A DNA stretch of 60,533 bases from a virus, in IMG/VR virus record IMGVR_UViG_3300021959_009735, positions 1 through 60,533 of that record; one strand, 5' to 3'. This document shows positions 1 to 7,020 of the stretch, piece by piece. The notes under the pieces were generated by a model. It was given only the letters and a program-made list of their open reading frames with translations, did not search any database and was not told where the DNA came from. A program made the translations under genes and the position numbers. Position 1 is the first letter of the stretch. Each line of letters begins with the position of its first letter.

Positions 1-67
1 TTTGGTTTTAGGTTCCGGTATAAATAGCGGAGAGTATCCAAAAACTATCCAGTTGAGCTACAGGAGC
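1..67 (-). other. tRNA-like 5' fragment, degenerate or cut by the window edge
   Basis: On the minus strand, bases 67 to about 46 read like the 5' end of a tRNA: a seven-base acceptor half, TA, a GCTC D-stem half and an AACTGGATA D-loop. The expected GAGC partner is missing, no convincing anticodon arm follows, and the copy meets the window edge before a 3' acceptor half could appear. A TATAAATAG stretch (19-27) lies inside it. It may be a decayed tRNA, or a tRNA whose end is outside the window. Confidence 0.3.
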
Positions 68-74
68 ATTTTTG

Positions 75-148
75 TACCCTTGGTAGGAGTCGAACCCACA
101 AACAGCAGACCCTAAATCTACCGGCTTTGCCAATTTGCCTACAAGGGT
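75..148 (-). tRNA. tRNA with UAG anticodon (Leu by anticodon)
   Basis: A full cloverleaf can be folded on the minus strand. The acceptor stem ACCCTTG pairs with CAAGGGT. The D-arm has a GGC/GCC stem. The anticodon stem GTAGA/TCTGC carries the loop TTTAGGG, which places TAG at positions 34-36. The T-arm is GTGGG-TTCGACT-CCTAC, and the discriminator base is A. CCA is not encoded (CAA follows). The anticodon reads CUA leucine codons, but the variable region is only about 5 bases, whereas bacterial tRNA-Leu normally has a long variable arm, so the charging identity is uncertain. Confidence 0.85.
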
Positions 149-163
149 GTAGTTAAGGCCCTT

Positions 164-250
164 TTACCAGTTAATAATACGATCAATACCTTTGATAAGC
201 AATACTCCTAGAGTAAGAATTGTCAAAGGTAAGATCAAGAAGTTAAACAT
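164..250 (-). CDS. 28-residue single-pass membrane peptide
   Basis: A short ATG-started frame overlaps the 3' end of the 98-residue gene above it (the ATG lies inside that gene's last codons) and ends with TAA about 15 bases before the tRNA. The product starts MFNFLILPLTILTLGVLLIK and continues with a basic/amphipathic end (GIDRIINW). It is one hydrophobic helix followed by a short tail. Coupled start position and composition argue for a real gene. Its function is unknown; a small membrane effector or holin accessory are possibilities only. Confidence 0.5.
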   Translation of the reverse strand: MFNFLILPLTILTLGVLLIKGIDRIINW

Positions 251-539
251 AGTTATCGTTATCAAAAAAGTTATTCAATTCGGAAACAACTTTATCGATT
301 GGAAGATAGCCAGCAACCTGATTATCAGGGTCACAACTACCCGCAAACATGGATGAAGTAACCGTCTCATCTCCTCGAGTAATCATTACTTCAAAAGTAT
401 CTTTCCCATCTCCGTAGGCCATCCCGCCTCCTATGATGGAGACGGAATAACCCTTTAAGTTAAGATGGAATCGGAGGTGATTCATTCCCTTAACCGGAGC
501 CATGTTTGAGAGAATTAGGTCTTTAGTAAACTGTATCAT
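243..539 (-). CDS. Hypothetical protein, 98 aa
   Basis: A compact, probably soluble protein with no signal peptide, membrane helix or recognisable motif. The middle has a glycine-rich turn (IIGGGMAYGDGKD), and the C-terminus is acidic and asparagine-rich. The start lies directly against the stop of the DUF932 gene (zero spacing), so the two are probably co-translated. I do not recognise the family. Confidence 0.7.
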   Translation of the reverse strand: MIQFTKDLILSNMAPVKGMNHLRFHLNLKGYSVSIIGGGMAYGDGKDTFEVMITRGDETVTSSMFAGSCDPDNQVAGYLPIDKVVSELNNFFDNDNYV

Positions 540-1382
540 TTAAGCCACCATTTCGAGTGCGTAGTTGAACAATTCCTGATTTACTTTCAGGTCTTTCTCA
601 AAGCTTGCAATTGACCGAACCTTACGAGCTTTCTTTCCTGGGCGAAGAGAAGCAGTAAAGCCTCCATCAACCATAGACTCCTGGACTCGGTTAAAGACTC
701 GCCAGAGATCATCTCCTCGATCTTCTCGACGGATAGGTTCGAGAATTTCTTTGAGCGTATCTTCTGTCACTTCAATATCATGCTTTGTAGATCCAGTAGC
801 GATACCAGAGCGAAGAAGTACTGCCTGAAGAGCAAGATCGTACTGCTCCTGTTCTGTTAAGACACGTTCCTGCATCTTGTTCATGACAGTAACCTGCTCA
901 GGAAGAGCCTCTACAGTCTTGGCTACAATCTCACGAAGCTGGTCAAAGGTATATCCTTTGTGAGGAATACGGAACTTAGCAAAGTCTTCTGTCGAGACAA
1001 CCAATCCGTTAGAGCAAATCATACGGAAGAGTCCGACGTGGAACTTGAAAGCATTGAAGCCATCATGTGAGTTGGTTACAAGTAGCTGAGGATATACTTC
1101 GTCATCTCCGGTGATCTTGATATCCGGATTAGTAAAGACGACCATATGCTTGCTAAAGATCGTGCTATTCTTACGACGCTTACGCATCATAGCTCGAGTC
1201 GGATACCATCCAAGCTCGGCCAAGTCGTCGATGATCGTCTCTGTATCTGCGTGCTGGTATTGCTCGCTAAGGTCAGGATTGGTTGGTGCTTTCTCGAAGG
1301 CAACCGGACATACTTCCCGTACTTCGTCTTTAGACATGAACCGAAGTCCGCCTTCTTGATTCAGTGCTTGCATGTAATGCAT
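540..1382 (-). CDS. DUF932-family phage/plasmid protein
   Basis: This 280-residue protein resembles the DUF932 (phage/plasmid-like, TIGR03299-type) family. The best-matching part is the central block containing VTNSHDGFNAFKFHVGLFRM followed by ICSNGLV, which is characteristic of that family. The biochemical role is not established; members are common in large phages and plasmids and have been linked to replication or anti-defence only by context. The start at 1382 is supported by a strong Shine-Dalgarno (AAAGGAGAT, 6 bases upstream). The upstream gap of about 90 bases contains TATATTTGTTA, a weak form of the motif described elsewhere. The C-terminal quarter is rich in Lys/Arg. Confidence 0.8.
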   Translation of the reverse strand: MHYMQALNQEGGLRFMSKDEVREVCPVAFEKAPTNPDLSEQYQHADTETIIDDLAELGWYPTRAMMRKRRKNSTIFSKHMVVFTNPDIKITGDDEVYPQLLVTNSHDGFNAFKFHVGLFRMICSNGLVVSTEDFAKFRIPHKGYTFDQLREIVAKTVEALPEQVTVMNKMQERVLTEQEQYDLALQAVLLRSGIATGSTKHDIEVTEDTLKEILEPIRREDRGDDLWRVFNRVQESMVDGGFTASLRPGKKARKVRSIASFEKDLKVNQELFNYALEMVA

Positions 1383-1472
1383 TGTAGATCTCCTTTGTTT
1401 TGATTACTTACATAACAAATATAGACCCTAGATAGGTAGGTACCAACTATGTTGTGTAAGTTAAACGAATCT

Positions 1473-1913
1473 TTAACTATAGTACCTAACCTTGACGCCT
1501 GCCTCGTTGAGCATGGTAAGGCTGCGTTGACCGGATTCAAGCCACTTATCCTGATGTGTCACTCTATCTCGCTTGCAGACGATTTCTCTGATGCCGCTAT
1601 TGATGATTCCCCTTGTACAGTCTGCGCATGGAATCTCACAGGATAGGTATATGGTGCATCCTTCGGTACTTGCTCCGATGAGAGCTGCATTGTAGATGGC
1701 GTTACGTTCTGCATGCTCGAACCAGAAATACTTCTCAGGTCTCTCCTGACGCTCTAAAACAGAATCATCTATACCTCTCGGAAAGGAATTGTACCCTGTA
1801 GAGACAATCTCTCTATTACGTCCTACAATTACAGCTCCAATCTGAGTAGATCTGTCTTTGGATTTGAGTTTAACCTGTTCGGCTATATTAAGAAAGTATT
1901 CGTCCCAGTTCAT
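1473..1913 (-). CDS. Deoxycytidylate (dCMP) deaminase
   Basis: This zinc-dependent deaminase would convert dCMP to dUMP, feeding thymidylate synthesis by the ThyX encoded at 43 kb. The 146-residue protein carries the diagnostic HAE motif (FEHAERNAIYNAA), with a catalytic Glu, and the PCADC zinc ligands of the ComEB/T4-cd deaminase family. Its length is normal for the family. The ATG overlaps the end of the preceding gene by 4 bases (ATGA), indicating translational coupling. No allosteric extension is visible beyond the core fold. Confidence 0.92.
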   Translation of the reverse strand: MNWDEYFLNIAEQVKLKSKDRSTQIGAVIVGRNREIVSTGYNSFPRGIDDSVLERQERPEKYFWFEHAERNAIYNAALIGASTEGCTIYLSCEIPCADCTRGIINSGIREIVCKRDRVTHQDKWLESGQRSLTMLNEAGVKVRYYS

Positions 1914-2209
1914 GCTTTTTCTTTTATATCTCTAATCAATGTCCAAGTATCGATAGTTCTATCTACCATATCTACTTCTTGGAATCTTTCAAAGGCCGCT
2001 TCGAGTACACTGAGCCAATCTTTCTTAGGTACAACTATCTGGAAAGTATAGTCTACATCTTCTATAGCAATCTGAAATAGCTTGGCTTCTTTCTGACCTT
2101 CTCTGAAAGCTTCCTCTATACTATCGGTAGCTTCTAAGGAATACTTAATAGCTTCTCCAACGAAAGAGTTTCTAAAGTCTTCTGAACTCTCAAACGTAAG
2201 TTCTCTCAT
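1910..2209 (-). CDS. Hypothetical protein, 99 aa
   Basis: A soluble, acidic protein with two predicted helical segments (residues 8-42, and 65 to the end) and a beta-rich middle (DVDYTFQIVVPKKDW). No known motif was recognised. It sits between a 110-residue unknown gene, with which it overlaps by 20 bases, and dCMP deaminase, with which it overlaps by 4 bases, so it belongs to that small operon. Confidence 0.7.
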   Translation of the reverse strand: MRELTFESSEDFRNSFVGEAIKYSLEATDSIEEAFREGQKEAKLFQIAIEDVDYTFQIVVPKKDWLSVLEAAFERFQEVDMVDRTIDTWTLIRDIKEKA

Positions 2210-2522
2210 GTTCCTTTTTTCGTTCTTCTGGACGGACAGGATCTGGTCCGTAAATAATTTTGTTAGTACCTTCGTAGGGAACTATATCGTTCGTATGAAA
2301 TACATAGACAGGGCCAAAGTAGTCTACCGTTTCAATAGGATCTCCTTCAAGCCATCGACGGGGTGTACCGCCTACAGGACGAATCAGACGACGAGGTCCA
2401 TCGAAAGATCTAAACTCTCTTTCAGTTACTCTAATCCACTCTCCTAAAATAAAAGCCTCGCATACACTTGATGTATGAAAGTCGTATTCGAGCTTGATAA
2501 GATGTCCAGTCTTTTCTGACAT
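2190..2522 (-). CDS. Hypothetical protein, 110 aa
   Basis: A beta-rich, charged protein with a basic-proline segment (FDGPRRLIRPVGGTPRRW) and a proline/glutamate-rich C-terminus. No membrane helix or catalytic motif is visible. The 20-base overlap with the next gene and the 12-base gap to the membrane protein upstream place it in one transcription unit. Its function is unknown. Confidence 0.7.
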   Translation of the reverse strand: MSEKTGHLIKLEYDFHTSSVCEAFILGEWIRVTEREFRSFDGPRRLIRPVGGTPRRWLEGDPIETVDYFGPVYVFHTNDIVPYEGTNKIIYGPDPVRPEERKKEHERTYV

Positions 2523-2534
2523 GATCTTCTTAAT

Positions 2535-2891
2535 TTACTTCCAAAGGACTTGAATTGCAATAAGGGCCAAGCAAAGGACTAAACTTACTAGAGTCTTTAA
2601 CTCTATGCCTTCGTTGAAATGAAAGTTGACTAAAATAGCATAAAACAGGATTCCTATACTAAAGCCAATAAACCGGGCAGGCCATAGAAGTCCGTCCATT
2701 CCTGCTACAGTATACTTCGTACCCCAAATATAGAAAAACGAAATTATAATTCCTACTGCTGCAACCAGAAAAGTATTCTCTCTAAACCAATCTGTCTTCT
2801 CTAAGAACTGACCATTCAGCTGGTAGAAGGTAAGTAGGTGTGCTATCGAGAAGCTTCCTACTCCAAGTATGATATCGGGTACCTTAATCAA
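2535..2891 (-). CDS. Small integral membrane protein, 118 aa, about four helices
   Basis: Hydrophobic stretches around residues 5-22, 40-58, 70-88 and 95-115 predict four transmembrane helices with short charged loops. There is no cleavable signal peptide and no channel or transporter signature that I recognise. It is encoded just downstream of a secreted lysozyme-like protein, so a role in the envelope or lysis is conceivable, but nothing in the sequence proves it. Confidence 0.75.
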   Translation of the reverse strand: MIKVPDIILGVGSFSIAHLLTFYQLNGQFLEKTDWFRENTFLVAAVGIIISFFYIWGTKYTVAGMDGLLWPARFIGFSIGILFYAILVNFHFNEGIELKTLVSLVLCLALIAIQVLWK

Positions 2892-2921
2892 CGTAAAACC
2901 TTTTTGTTTAAATCTACGAAC

Positions 2922-3461
2922 CTATCCTTCTAGGTTCAACTCGAAGCCGCCAAATCTTCTCATGTACGATGTCATCGTGACATTGTTACCGTCTCTGGCA
3001 ACCTTACCTGTACGTAGGAATGTCTTGACCTGCTGAGGTCCTACAAGATGTGCTGCTGCAAGCATACCGCTTTCGGTTACCTTGACCCCGTATACCTTTC
3101 TACCTTCGTAGTGTTTGATGTAGTTACGAAGAACGAACTTGTTATGTTCTAGAAGCTTCATCATAGCTTCTTCTTGCAGTTCTGGAGAGTTGAGAAACTC
3201 CTTTCGAGTTACATTGTAGCCAAGTCCTCTAAGAGTATCTCTACCGAACTGGTACCTGCCCATATAGCCGTATCGGTTTATTACCCAGTACCTATTTCCG
3301 GACTCTTGATATCCAAGAGCATCCAGGAACAAGGTAAGCTCACTTGGTGGCTGTTCTACTTGAGCAACAAGCTCTATAGTAGAATCGGCTCCAGTGGATA
3401 CTGATCCGGGGGTAATGAACGCAAGGGACAGTACCCATGCAACAATAAATGTTCTGTTCAT
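2922..3461 (-). CDS. Secreted lysozyme / lytic-transglycosylase-like protein
   Basis: An N-terminal signal peptide (residues about 1-24, ending near STGADS) precedes a lysozyme-like domain. The segment ALGYQESGNRY places a Glu (about residue 54) where goose-type lysozymes and SLT transglycosylases have their catalytic acid. The phrase YGYMGRYQFG and the later AAAHLVGPQQV block are typical of this superfamily. It would cleave the glycan strand of peptidoglycan in the periplasm, during entry or at lysis. It is separate from the amidase endolysin at 22.1-22.6 kb. The substrate and the tail-versus-lysis role cannot be told from sequence alone. Confidence 0.75.
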   Translation of the reverse strand: MNRTFIVAWVLSLAFITPGSVSTGADSTIELVAQVEQPPSELTLFLDALGYQESGNRYWVINRYGYMGRYQFGRDTLRGLGYNVTRKEFLNSPELQEEAMMKLLEHNKFVLRNYIKHYEGRKVYGVKVTESGMLAAAHLVGPQQVKTFLRTGKVARDGNNVTMTSYMRRFGGFELNLEG

Positions 3462-3520
3462 GTCTCTTACCGTCTAGTCTTATAGTATAAGAAAGTTAAT
3501 GGCAGGAGGCAACTAGTTGA

Positions 3521-3673
3521 TTAAAACATATCAAGGAACCTGGGGTTGATCTTCTTCTCTCTAAGCTTCTCATTAAGCTCATGCTGCTTTACAAGCTGGT
3601 CGGCTACCTTTCTTTCGAGAGGCTTTCTACGCTTTCCTTTGAGTTCAGGTCGTTTTGGTTTCTTGTCTTCCAT
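3521..3673 (-). CDS. Small basic protein, 50 aa
   Basis: The frame starts MEDKKPKRPELKGKRRKPLE and runs to TAA without rare features. The product is lysine/arginine-rich with a predicted amphipathic helix in the second half (VADQLVKQHELNEKLREKK). The CTATTTATA element lies only 4 bases before the ATG, so the transcript could be leaderless. A nucleic-acid-binding role is plausible from its charge but unproven. Confidence 0.6.
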   Translation of the reverse strand: MEDKKPKRPELKGKRRKPLERKVADQLVKQHELNEKLREKKINPRFLDMF

Positions 3674-3677
3674 ATAC

Positions 3678-3686
3678 TATAAATAG
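3678..3686 (-). promoter_or_regulatory. CTATTTATA promoter-like element
   Basis: An exact coding-strand CTATTTATA, 4 bases upstream of the ATG of the 50-residue gene and just inside the end of the preceding HNH-like gene. It is one of eight exact copies in the window and the closest to a start codon. Confidence 0.5.
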
Positions 3687-3689
3687 TAA

Positions 3690-4325
3690 CTAAACTTTAT
3701 AGGCTATGAATTCAGATCCAGATGGTGCAGTATCTTCATACAGATTTAGATCCCTTAGGTGGTCAATCATGTATTCATCTAGCTCCCAATCGGGTTCTAC
3801 CTTGTTCGGTTCTTCTTGATAATTCTCCATAGCATGAAGTTCTCTTCCTGAGAAGATATCTCCAACGTACAGAAAGTAACAATTGTAGCAAAGCAGTCCA
3901 AGATTGCTTAGCTGAAAGTTTATCTTGTCTCCATCTTTGAAATGGAGAATGAGAGGAGCTCTAGCATCAACTAGCCTTTGTTCTGTAAAGCCGCAATGGT
4001 GGCATTTCTCTTCGAGCAGACCTTCAGAGATAATCCTCTCCTTAAGTCTCTTTCGATCTACATACTTACTAGGTACTCTTCCTTCAATAATGTCCTCCAA
4101 AGGAGATTCCTCTCCTGCAAACTTTGGAATACCTTTACCGGCTTGGTTAAGATGAAGTTCGAATAAAGACTTTCCAGACTCTTCATCTTTATACATCTTA
4201 GCATACTTCTTATAGTGATTATAAGAAACATGAAGATATCGAGACGCTGCCTTGTTGGACTTCGTTCTAGCCTGAGCTGCTAAGATCTGCTCTTTGGTTA
4301 TTATTTTCTTTGGACGTCCTGCCAC
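3690..4325 (-). CDS. HNH-like DNA-binding protein with N-terminal helix-turn-helix
   Basis: Residues about 1-60 (GRPKKIITKEQILAAQARTK onward) look like a helix-turn-helix module. Residues 105-155 follow the HNH layout, with a CHHCG knuckle, a loop LILHFKDGDK and a second CYNC knuckle. However, the histidine pair normally found as HH or DH is HF here, and the final His after the second knuckle is Tyr. The zinc fold may be kept while nuclease activity is weakened or lost. It could act as a regulator or a decayed homing endonuclease. It overlaps the end of the zinc-finger gene upstream by one base. Confidence 0.65.
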   Translation of the reverse strand: MAGRPKKIITKEQILAAQARTKSNKAASRYLHVSYNHYKKYAKMYKDEESGKSLFELHLNQAGKGIPKFAGEESPLEDIIEGRVPSKYVDRKRLKERIISEGLLEEKCHHCGFTEQRLVDARAPLILHFKDGDKINFQLSNLGLLCYNCYFLYVGDIFSGRELHAMENYQEEPNKVEPDWELDEYMIDHLRDLNLYEDTAPSGSEFIAYKV

Positions 4326-4648
4326 TAGTCATCATCTTCAGAAGAACTTTGGATGTACGCTTCCTTACCTGTTGTAGATTCATCGTCATCTTCAAAACTT
4401 ACAATCTTTTTAGGAATCGTTCTAGGCTTTTTATGTCCTCTAGTTGATTCCAGACTAGTGATAGCTTCATACGCCTCTCTTTCCAATACTTCTATTTCGG
4501 TATGGATCTCTTCTCCTACCCCATAGGTTACCATTCTACCAGCTTTTGCTGTAACACTCGAGCATGCTACACAGGTAGTTGTATTAGGAAGGGCTTCCAA
4601 ACGTCCTGCAGGAATATCATTCCCGCATTTCACACATAACTTAGTCAT
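4325..4648 (-). CDS. DksA/TraR-type C4 zinc-finger protein
   Basis: The N-terminus (CVKCGNDIPAGRLEALP, then CVAC) is the classic DksA/TraR zinc finger with two CxxC pairs and the IPxxRLEALP signature. Proteins with this finger bind the RNA polymerase secondary channel (DksA, TraR) or act as small regulators. The rest (residues 40-107) is an acidic helix plus an Asp/Ser-rich tail rather than the DksA coiled coil, so a modulator of host transcription is a guess. Its stop overlaps the start of the HNH-like gene. Confidence 0.75.
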   Translation of the reverse strand: MTKLCVKCGNDIPAGRLEALPNTTTCVACSSVTAKAGRMVTYGVGEEIHTEIEVLEREAYEAITSLESTRGHKKPRTIPKKIVSFEDDDESTTGKEAYIQSSSEDDD

Positions 4649-4651
4649 TCG

Positions 4652-5056
4652 TTATCCTAGCTTGTTTACTATTTTCCAAAGATCCTCTGGTGTTTTCAGA
4701 GGGTGTTCTTCTTTTTTACTCTGTACTTCTATCTCAACAACTCCATTGAAGTCTTCGTTCAAAGGAGCTTGATATACATAGTACATGATTAGCGAATGTT
4801 GCTCTTTATTAAAATGTAAGCTGAATAGGTTGTTGATTATGATAAGGAATTTCTCTTCATAGGTTGTTAGATCAATTCCTAATTCCTCTATTGCAAAAGC
4901 ACTTTCATCCTCTATCTGACGGAGGAGTTCGATGCACTGAATGAATAGTTTCTTCTCCAAAACTTCTTTTCCAAGTTCTTTTTTACGTACGGTTACCTTT
5001 CCTCCTATAGAGGAAATAATAATTTTACGAACTTCTCTAGGTGTTATCGTCCCCAT
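4652..5056 (-). CDS. Hypothetical protein, 134 aa
   Basis: A mostly helical soluble protein with no recognised motif. The N-terminus is basic (REVRKIIISSIGGKVTVRKK), and a central Asp/Glu-rich segment precedes two hydrophobic helices that look like a dimerisation core. It overlaps the preceding gene by 20 bases. Its function is unknown. Confidence 0.65.
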   Translation of the reverse strand: MGTITPREVRKIIISSIGGKVTVRKKELGKEVLEKKLFIQCIELLRQIEDESAFAIEELGIDLTTYEEKFLIIINNLFSLHFNKEQHSLIMYYVYQAPLNEDFNGVVEIEVQSKKEEHPLKTPEDLWKIVNKLG

Positions 5057-5405
5057 TTGCTACCCCCTTAAGAGCTTGTCTGATAATTCTGTCAATGTAT
5101 TCGATGTAGATGAAGAACCCGATAATTGTCTTATCTTTTAGGTTTCTATCTCTTTCAATTCGAATGCCATGCTTCGACAGACCATCCTCTAGCTTTGCTC
5201 CAAGTGCGATAGCAATGTCGTCTTGCTCAGTTTTGGTCAGTTGTCCAAAGTCTACAGGAAGAAACTGTACTTTGACTCCTTTCTTGTTTGGGTCTTCATT
5301 TACATCTACCTTCAGATAAAATTGATGACCCATAAAGTTTATTTTCACTGCCTCATTGAGTACAGTTTTGATTTCCTTCAAAAGGTATTCTCTAGCTTTA
5401 GACAT
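5037..5405 (-). CDS. Hypothetical protein, 122 aa
   Basis: A longer frame exists, but I place the start at the internal ATG (MSKAREYLLKE) because the CTATTTATA element sits 16 bases upstream of it and would lie within the longer reading. The product is a mixed alpha/beta soluble protein with a basic middle (SKHGIRIERDRNLKDK). I recognise no family. Small proteins of this kind often sit among phage structural or neck genes, but nothing here proves it. Confidence 0.65.
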   Translation of the reverse strand: MSKAREYLLKEIKTVLNEAVKINFMGHQFYLKVDVNEDPNKKGVKVQFLPVDFGQLTKTEQDDIAIALGAKLEDGLSKHGIRIERDRNLKDKTIIGFFIYIEYIDRIIRQALKGVANGDDNT

Positions 5406-5421
5406 AGTTTGATAGGTTTTA

Positions 5422-5430
5422 TATAAATAG
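5422..5430 (-). promoter_or_regulatory. CTATTTATA promoter-like element
   Basis: An exact copy 16 bases upstream of the chosen start of the 122-residue gene, in the 3' end of the preceding region. Confidence 0.5.
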
Positions 5431-5625
5431 TTACCCAAGTAAAAGACCGTTGCCGGAAACCGGACTGCTCTCTAGGATGTCGAAATGACTAACGTGGCGA
5501 GTTCGACGATACTCTTCCATGAGCTTATCAAAATCATCAGTAACCCATTCAACTACTCTAGTATGCGTCTCTCCTTGGCTATCAAATACCTCAAGCTTTA
5601 CTACGTATTTCTTTTTATTTTTCAT
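5431..5625 (-). CDS. Hypothetical protein, 64 aa
   Basis: A small, beta-rich protein starting MKNKKKYVVKLEVFDSQGET. The strand-loop-strand pattern and a basic start suggest a single small domain. It begins 2 bases after the stop of the 398-residue glycosyltransferase gene, so it is the last gene of the glycan island's operon or read from it. Confidence 0.55.
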   Translation of the reverse strand: MKNKKKYVVKLEVFDSQGETHTRVVEWVTDDFDKLMEEYRRTRHVSHFDILESSPVSGNGLLLG

Positions 5626-5627
5626 AA

Positions 5628-6824
5628 TTAATCGAATAGGTTCTTAATATAAATAAGATCTTTTTTAGAATCAACTATCTGTCTAACTTCTATGATAAAG
5701 TTTTGAACTTTGAATTTGCTTCCTGTGTTACCTTGAGCATGGATGATATCTGGGAGTTGGTTTAGGATAGCAAAGTCTTGACCAGAGAAGGTCTTACCGT
5801 CGAGACGGTATATTATATCTCCTGTCTCTAGATCCTCTTCTTTATCTAATACTCTGTAGAGGAGTTGACTGTCCGTATTTTCCTGCTCCTTCTCAATATA
5901 AGGTCCAATAAGATTACTATCTACATAGATTCTATTACACCAAGGTTCTAGTGCTTCAAGTAGGTCAGGGGTTGCGTTTTCTAATACAATAGATGTATCT
6001 AGTTTAGGGCTGGTGATAGGTTCCATCATTGCTGTATGCTTTACTCCTGTTCCCCATTTGCGAATAAATTCACGAGTAGAGTTGTTCATCAGCTTTTGCC
6101 ACTCTTTATCTTTTTCACCTTGAACAGAGCCGTGCTGGAACTGTCCGCCTCGTCCTGTAAAGTGGTATACTAAAGAGCTCCATACCTGTCTAAACTCAAA
6201 ACCAGCTAACGAAAGTCTATTAAAGACATCAGAATCTTCTCGGGCAGATTTAAGAGCCGGGTCATGGCCTCCAATCTTTCTGTAGTCATCTTTGTACATC
6301 ATCCATGGAGCAAACACTCCACCTGTTACTCTCGTATCATTTAAGCTACCCTCAACAAATGCGTTGAAGCCTTTTTCTACAAACTCCTCTGGCCAAATGC
6401 CGAATGCTCGAATAATCTTTTCTCCGGCATTAGGATGAAGAGGAGGTTCGACTCTTGTAGAGCAGACTACCTTACCTTTTTCAAGCTGTTCGAATGCCTT
6501 TAAGTCAGCATCTTTTCCTAAAACCATATCAGCGTGGAAGATGCTAAAGATCTCTGTCTCACTATTGTAGATTAGGTAATCATAGGCTTTACCTATCCCA
6601 AATAATTTAGATCCTAAAAAAGGATTAATGTGAATATCGAGATCATACTTCTCTTTATTCTCTCTGAGCCATTTTACGGTACTGCGTTCTTCATCATCAG
6701 CATCTACAAAAACAGAGATAGCATGATCAAAGCGATGAGCATTATCTCGGATAGAAGGAATACAGAGCTTGAGATACTCTAGGTTATTCTTGCTCGGTAT
6801 ACAGTATGTAATTTTAGGTATCAT
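5628..6824 (-). CDS. Family 2-like glycosyltransferase with extra C-terminal domain
   Basis: Residues 1-250 form a GT-A fold: an ITYCIPSKNN start, a FVDADDE strand, and HADM at the position of the metal-binding DxD. A later GGHDPALKSAREDSDVFNRL block matches the acceptor/ED region of GT2 enzymes. Residues about 270-398 are an additional domain of unknown type. It would transfer a sugar from a nucleotide-sugar donor; donor and acceptor are unknown. It is the promoter-distal enzyme of the glycan island and overlaps the preceding small zinc gene by 11 bases. Confidence 0.8.
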   Translation of the reverse strand: MIPKITYCIPSKNNLEYLKLCIPSIRDNAHRFDHAISVFVDADDEERSTVKWLRENKEKYDLDIHINPFLGSKLFGIGKAYDYLIYNSETEIFSIFHADMVLGKDADLKAFEQLEKGKVVCSTRVEPPLHPNAGEKIIRAFGIWPEEFVEKGFNAFVEGSLNDTRVTGGVFAPWMMYKDDYRKIGGHDPALKSAREDSDVFNRLSLAGFEFRQVWSSLVYHFTGRGGQFQHGSVQGEKDKEWQKLMNNSTREFIRKWGTGVKHTAMMEPITSPKLDTSIVLENATPDLLEALEPWCNRIYVDSNLIGPYIEKEQENTDSQLLYRVLDKEEDLETGDIIYRLDGKTFSGQDFAILNQLPDIIHAQGNTGSKFKVQNFIIEVRQIVDSKKDLIYIKNLFD

Positions 6825-7020
6825 AAGTCTTGTTTAGTTCATCTAGGTCTTTCTTAAGGCGGTCTAATGTTTTTTCTATAGTATAAATTCTACCCTTCAC
6901 GGTGGTTATAATGCTGTCTAGCTTCTCTTCCTTACCCTGCTCGCAGTTACAGAAGACAAACTCACCGTAAGCATCCTTATACGTTCCTCTATCTCTACAC
7001 TTTAAACATGCTACAGTCAT
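6814..7020 (-). CDS. Small CxxC zinc-binding coiled-coil protein, 68 aa
   Basis: I start this gene at the ATG overlapping the stop of the preceding glycosyltransferase (ATGA). The N-terminus MTVACLKCRDRG plus FCNCEQG supplies four cysteines in a CxxC...CxC arrangement resembling a DnaJ-type or rubredoxin-like knuckle. The rest (about 40 residues) is a predicted coiled coil rich in Lys/Asp/Glu. It could be an adaptor for the neighbouring glycan enzymes; function unknown. Confidence 0.65.
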   Translation of the reverse strand: MTVACLKCRDRGTYKDAYGEFVFCNCEQGKEEKLDSIITTVKGRIYTIEKTLDRLKKDLDELNKTYDT

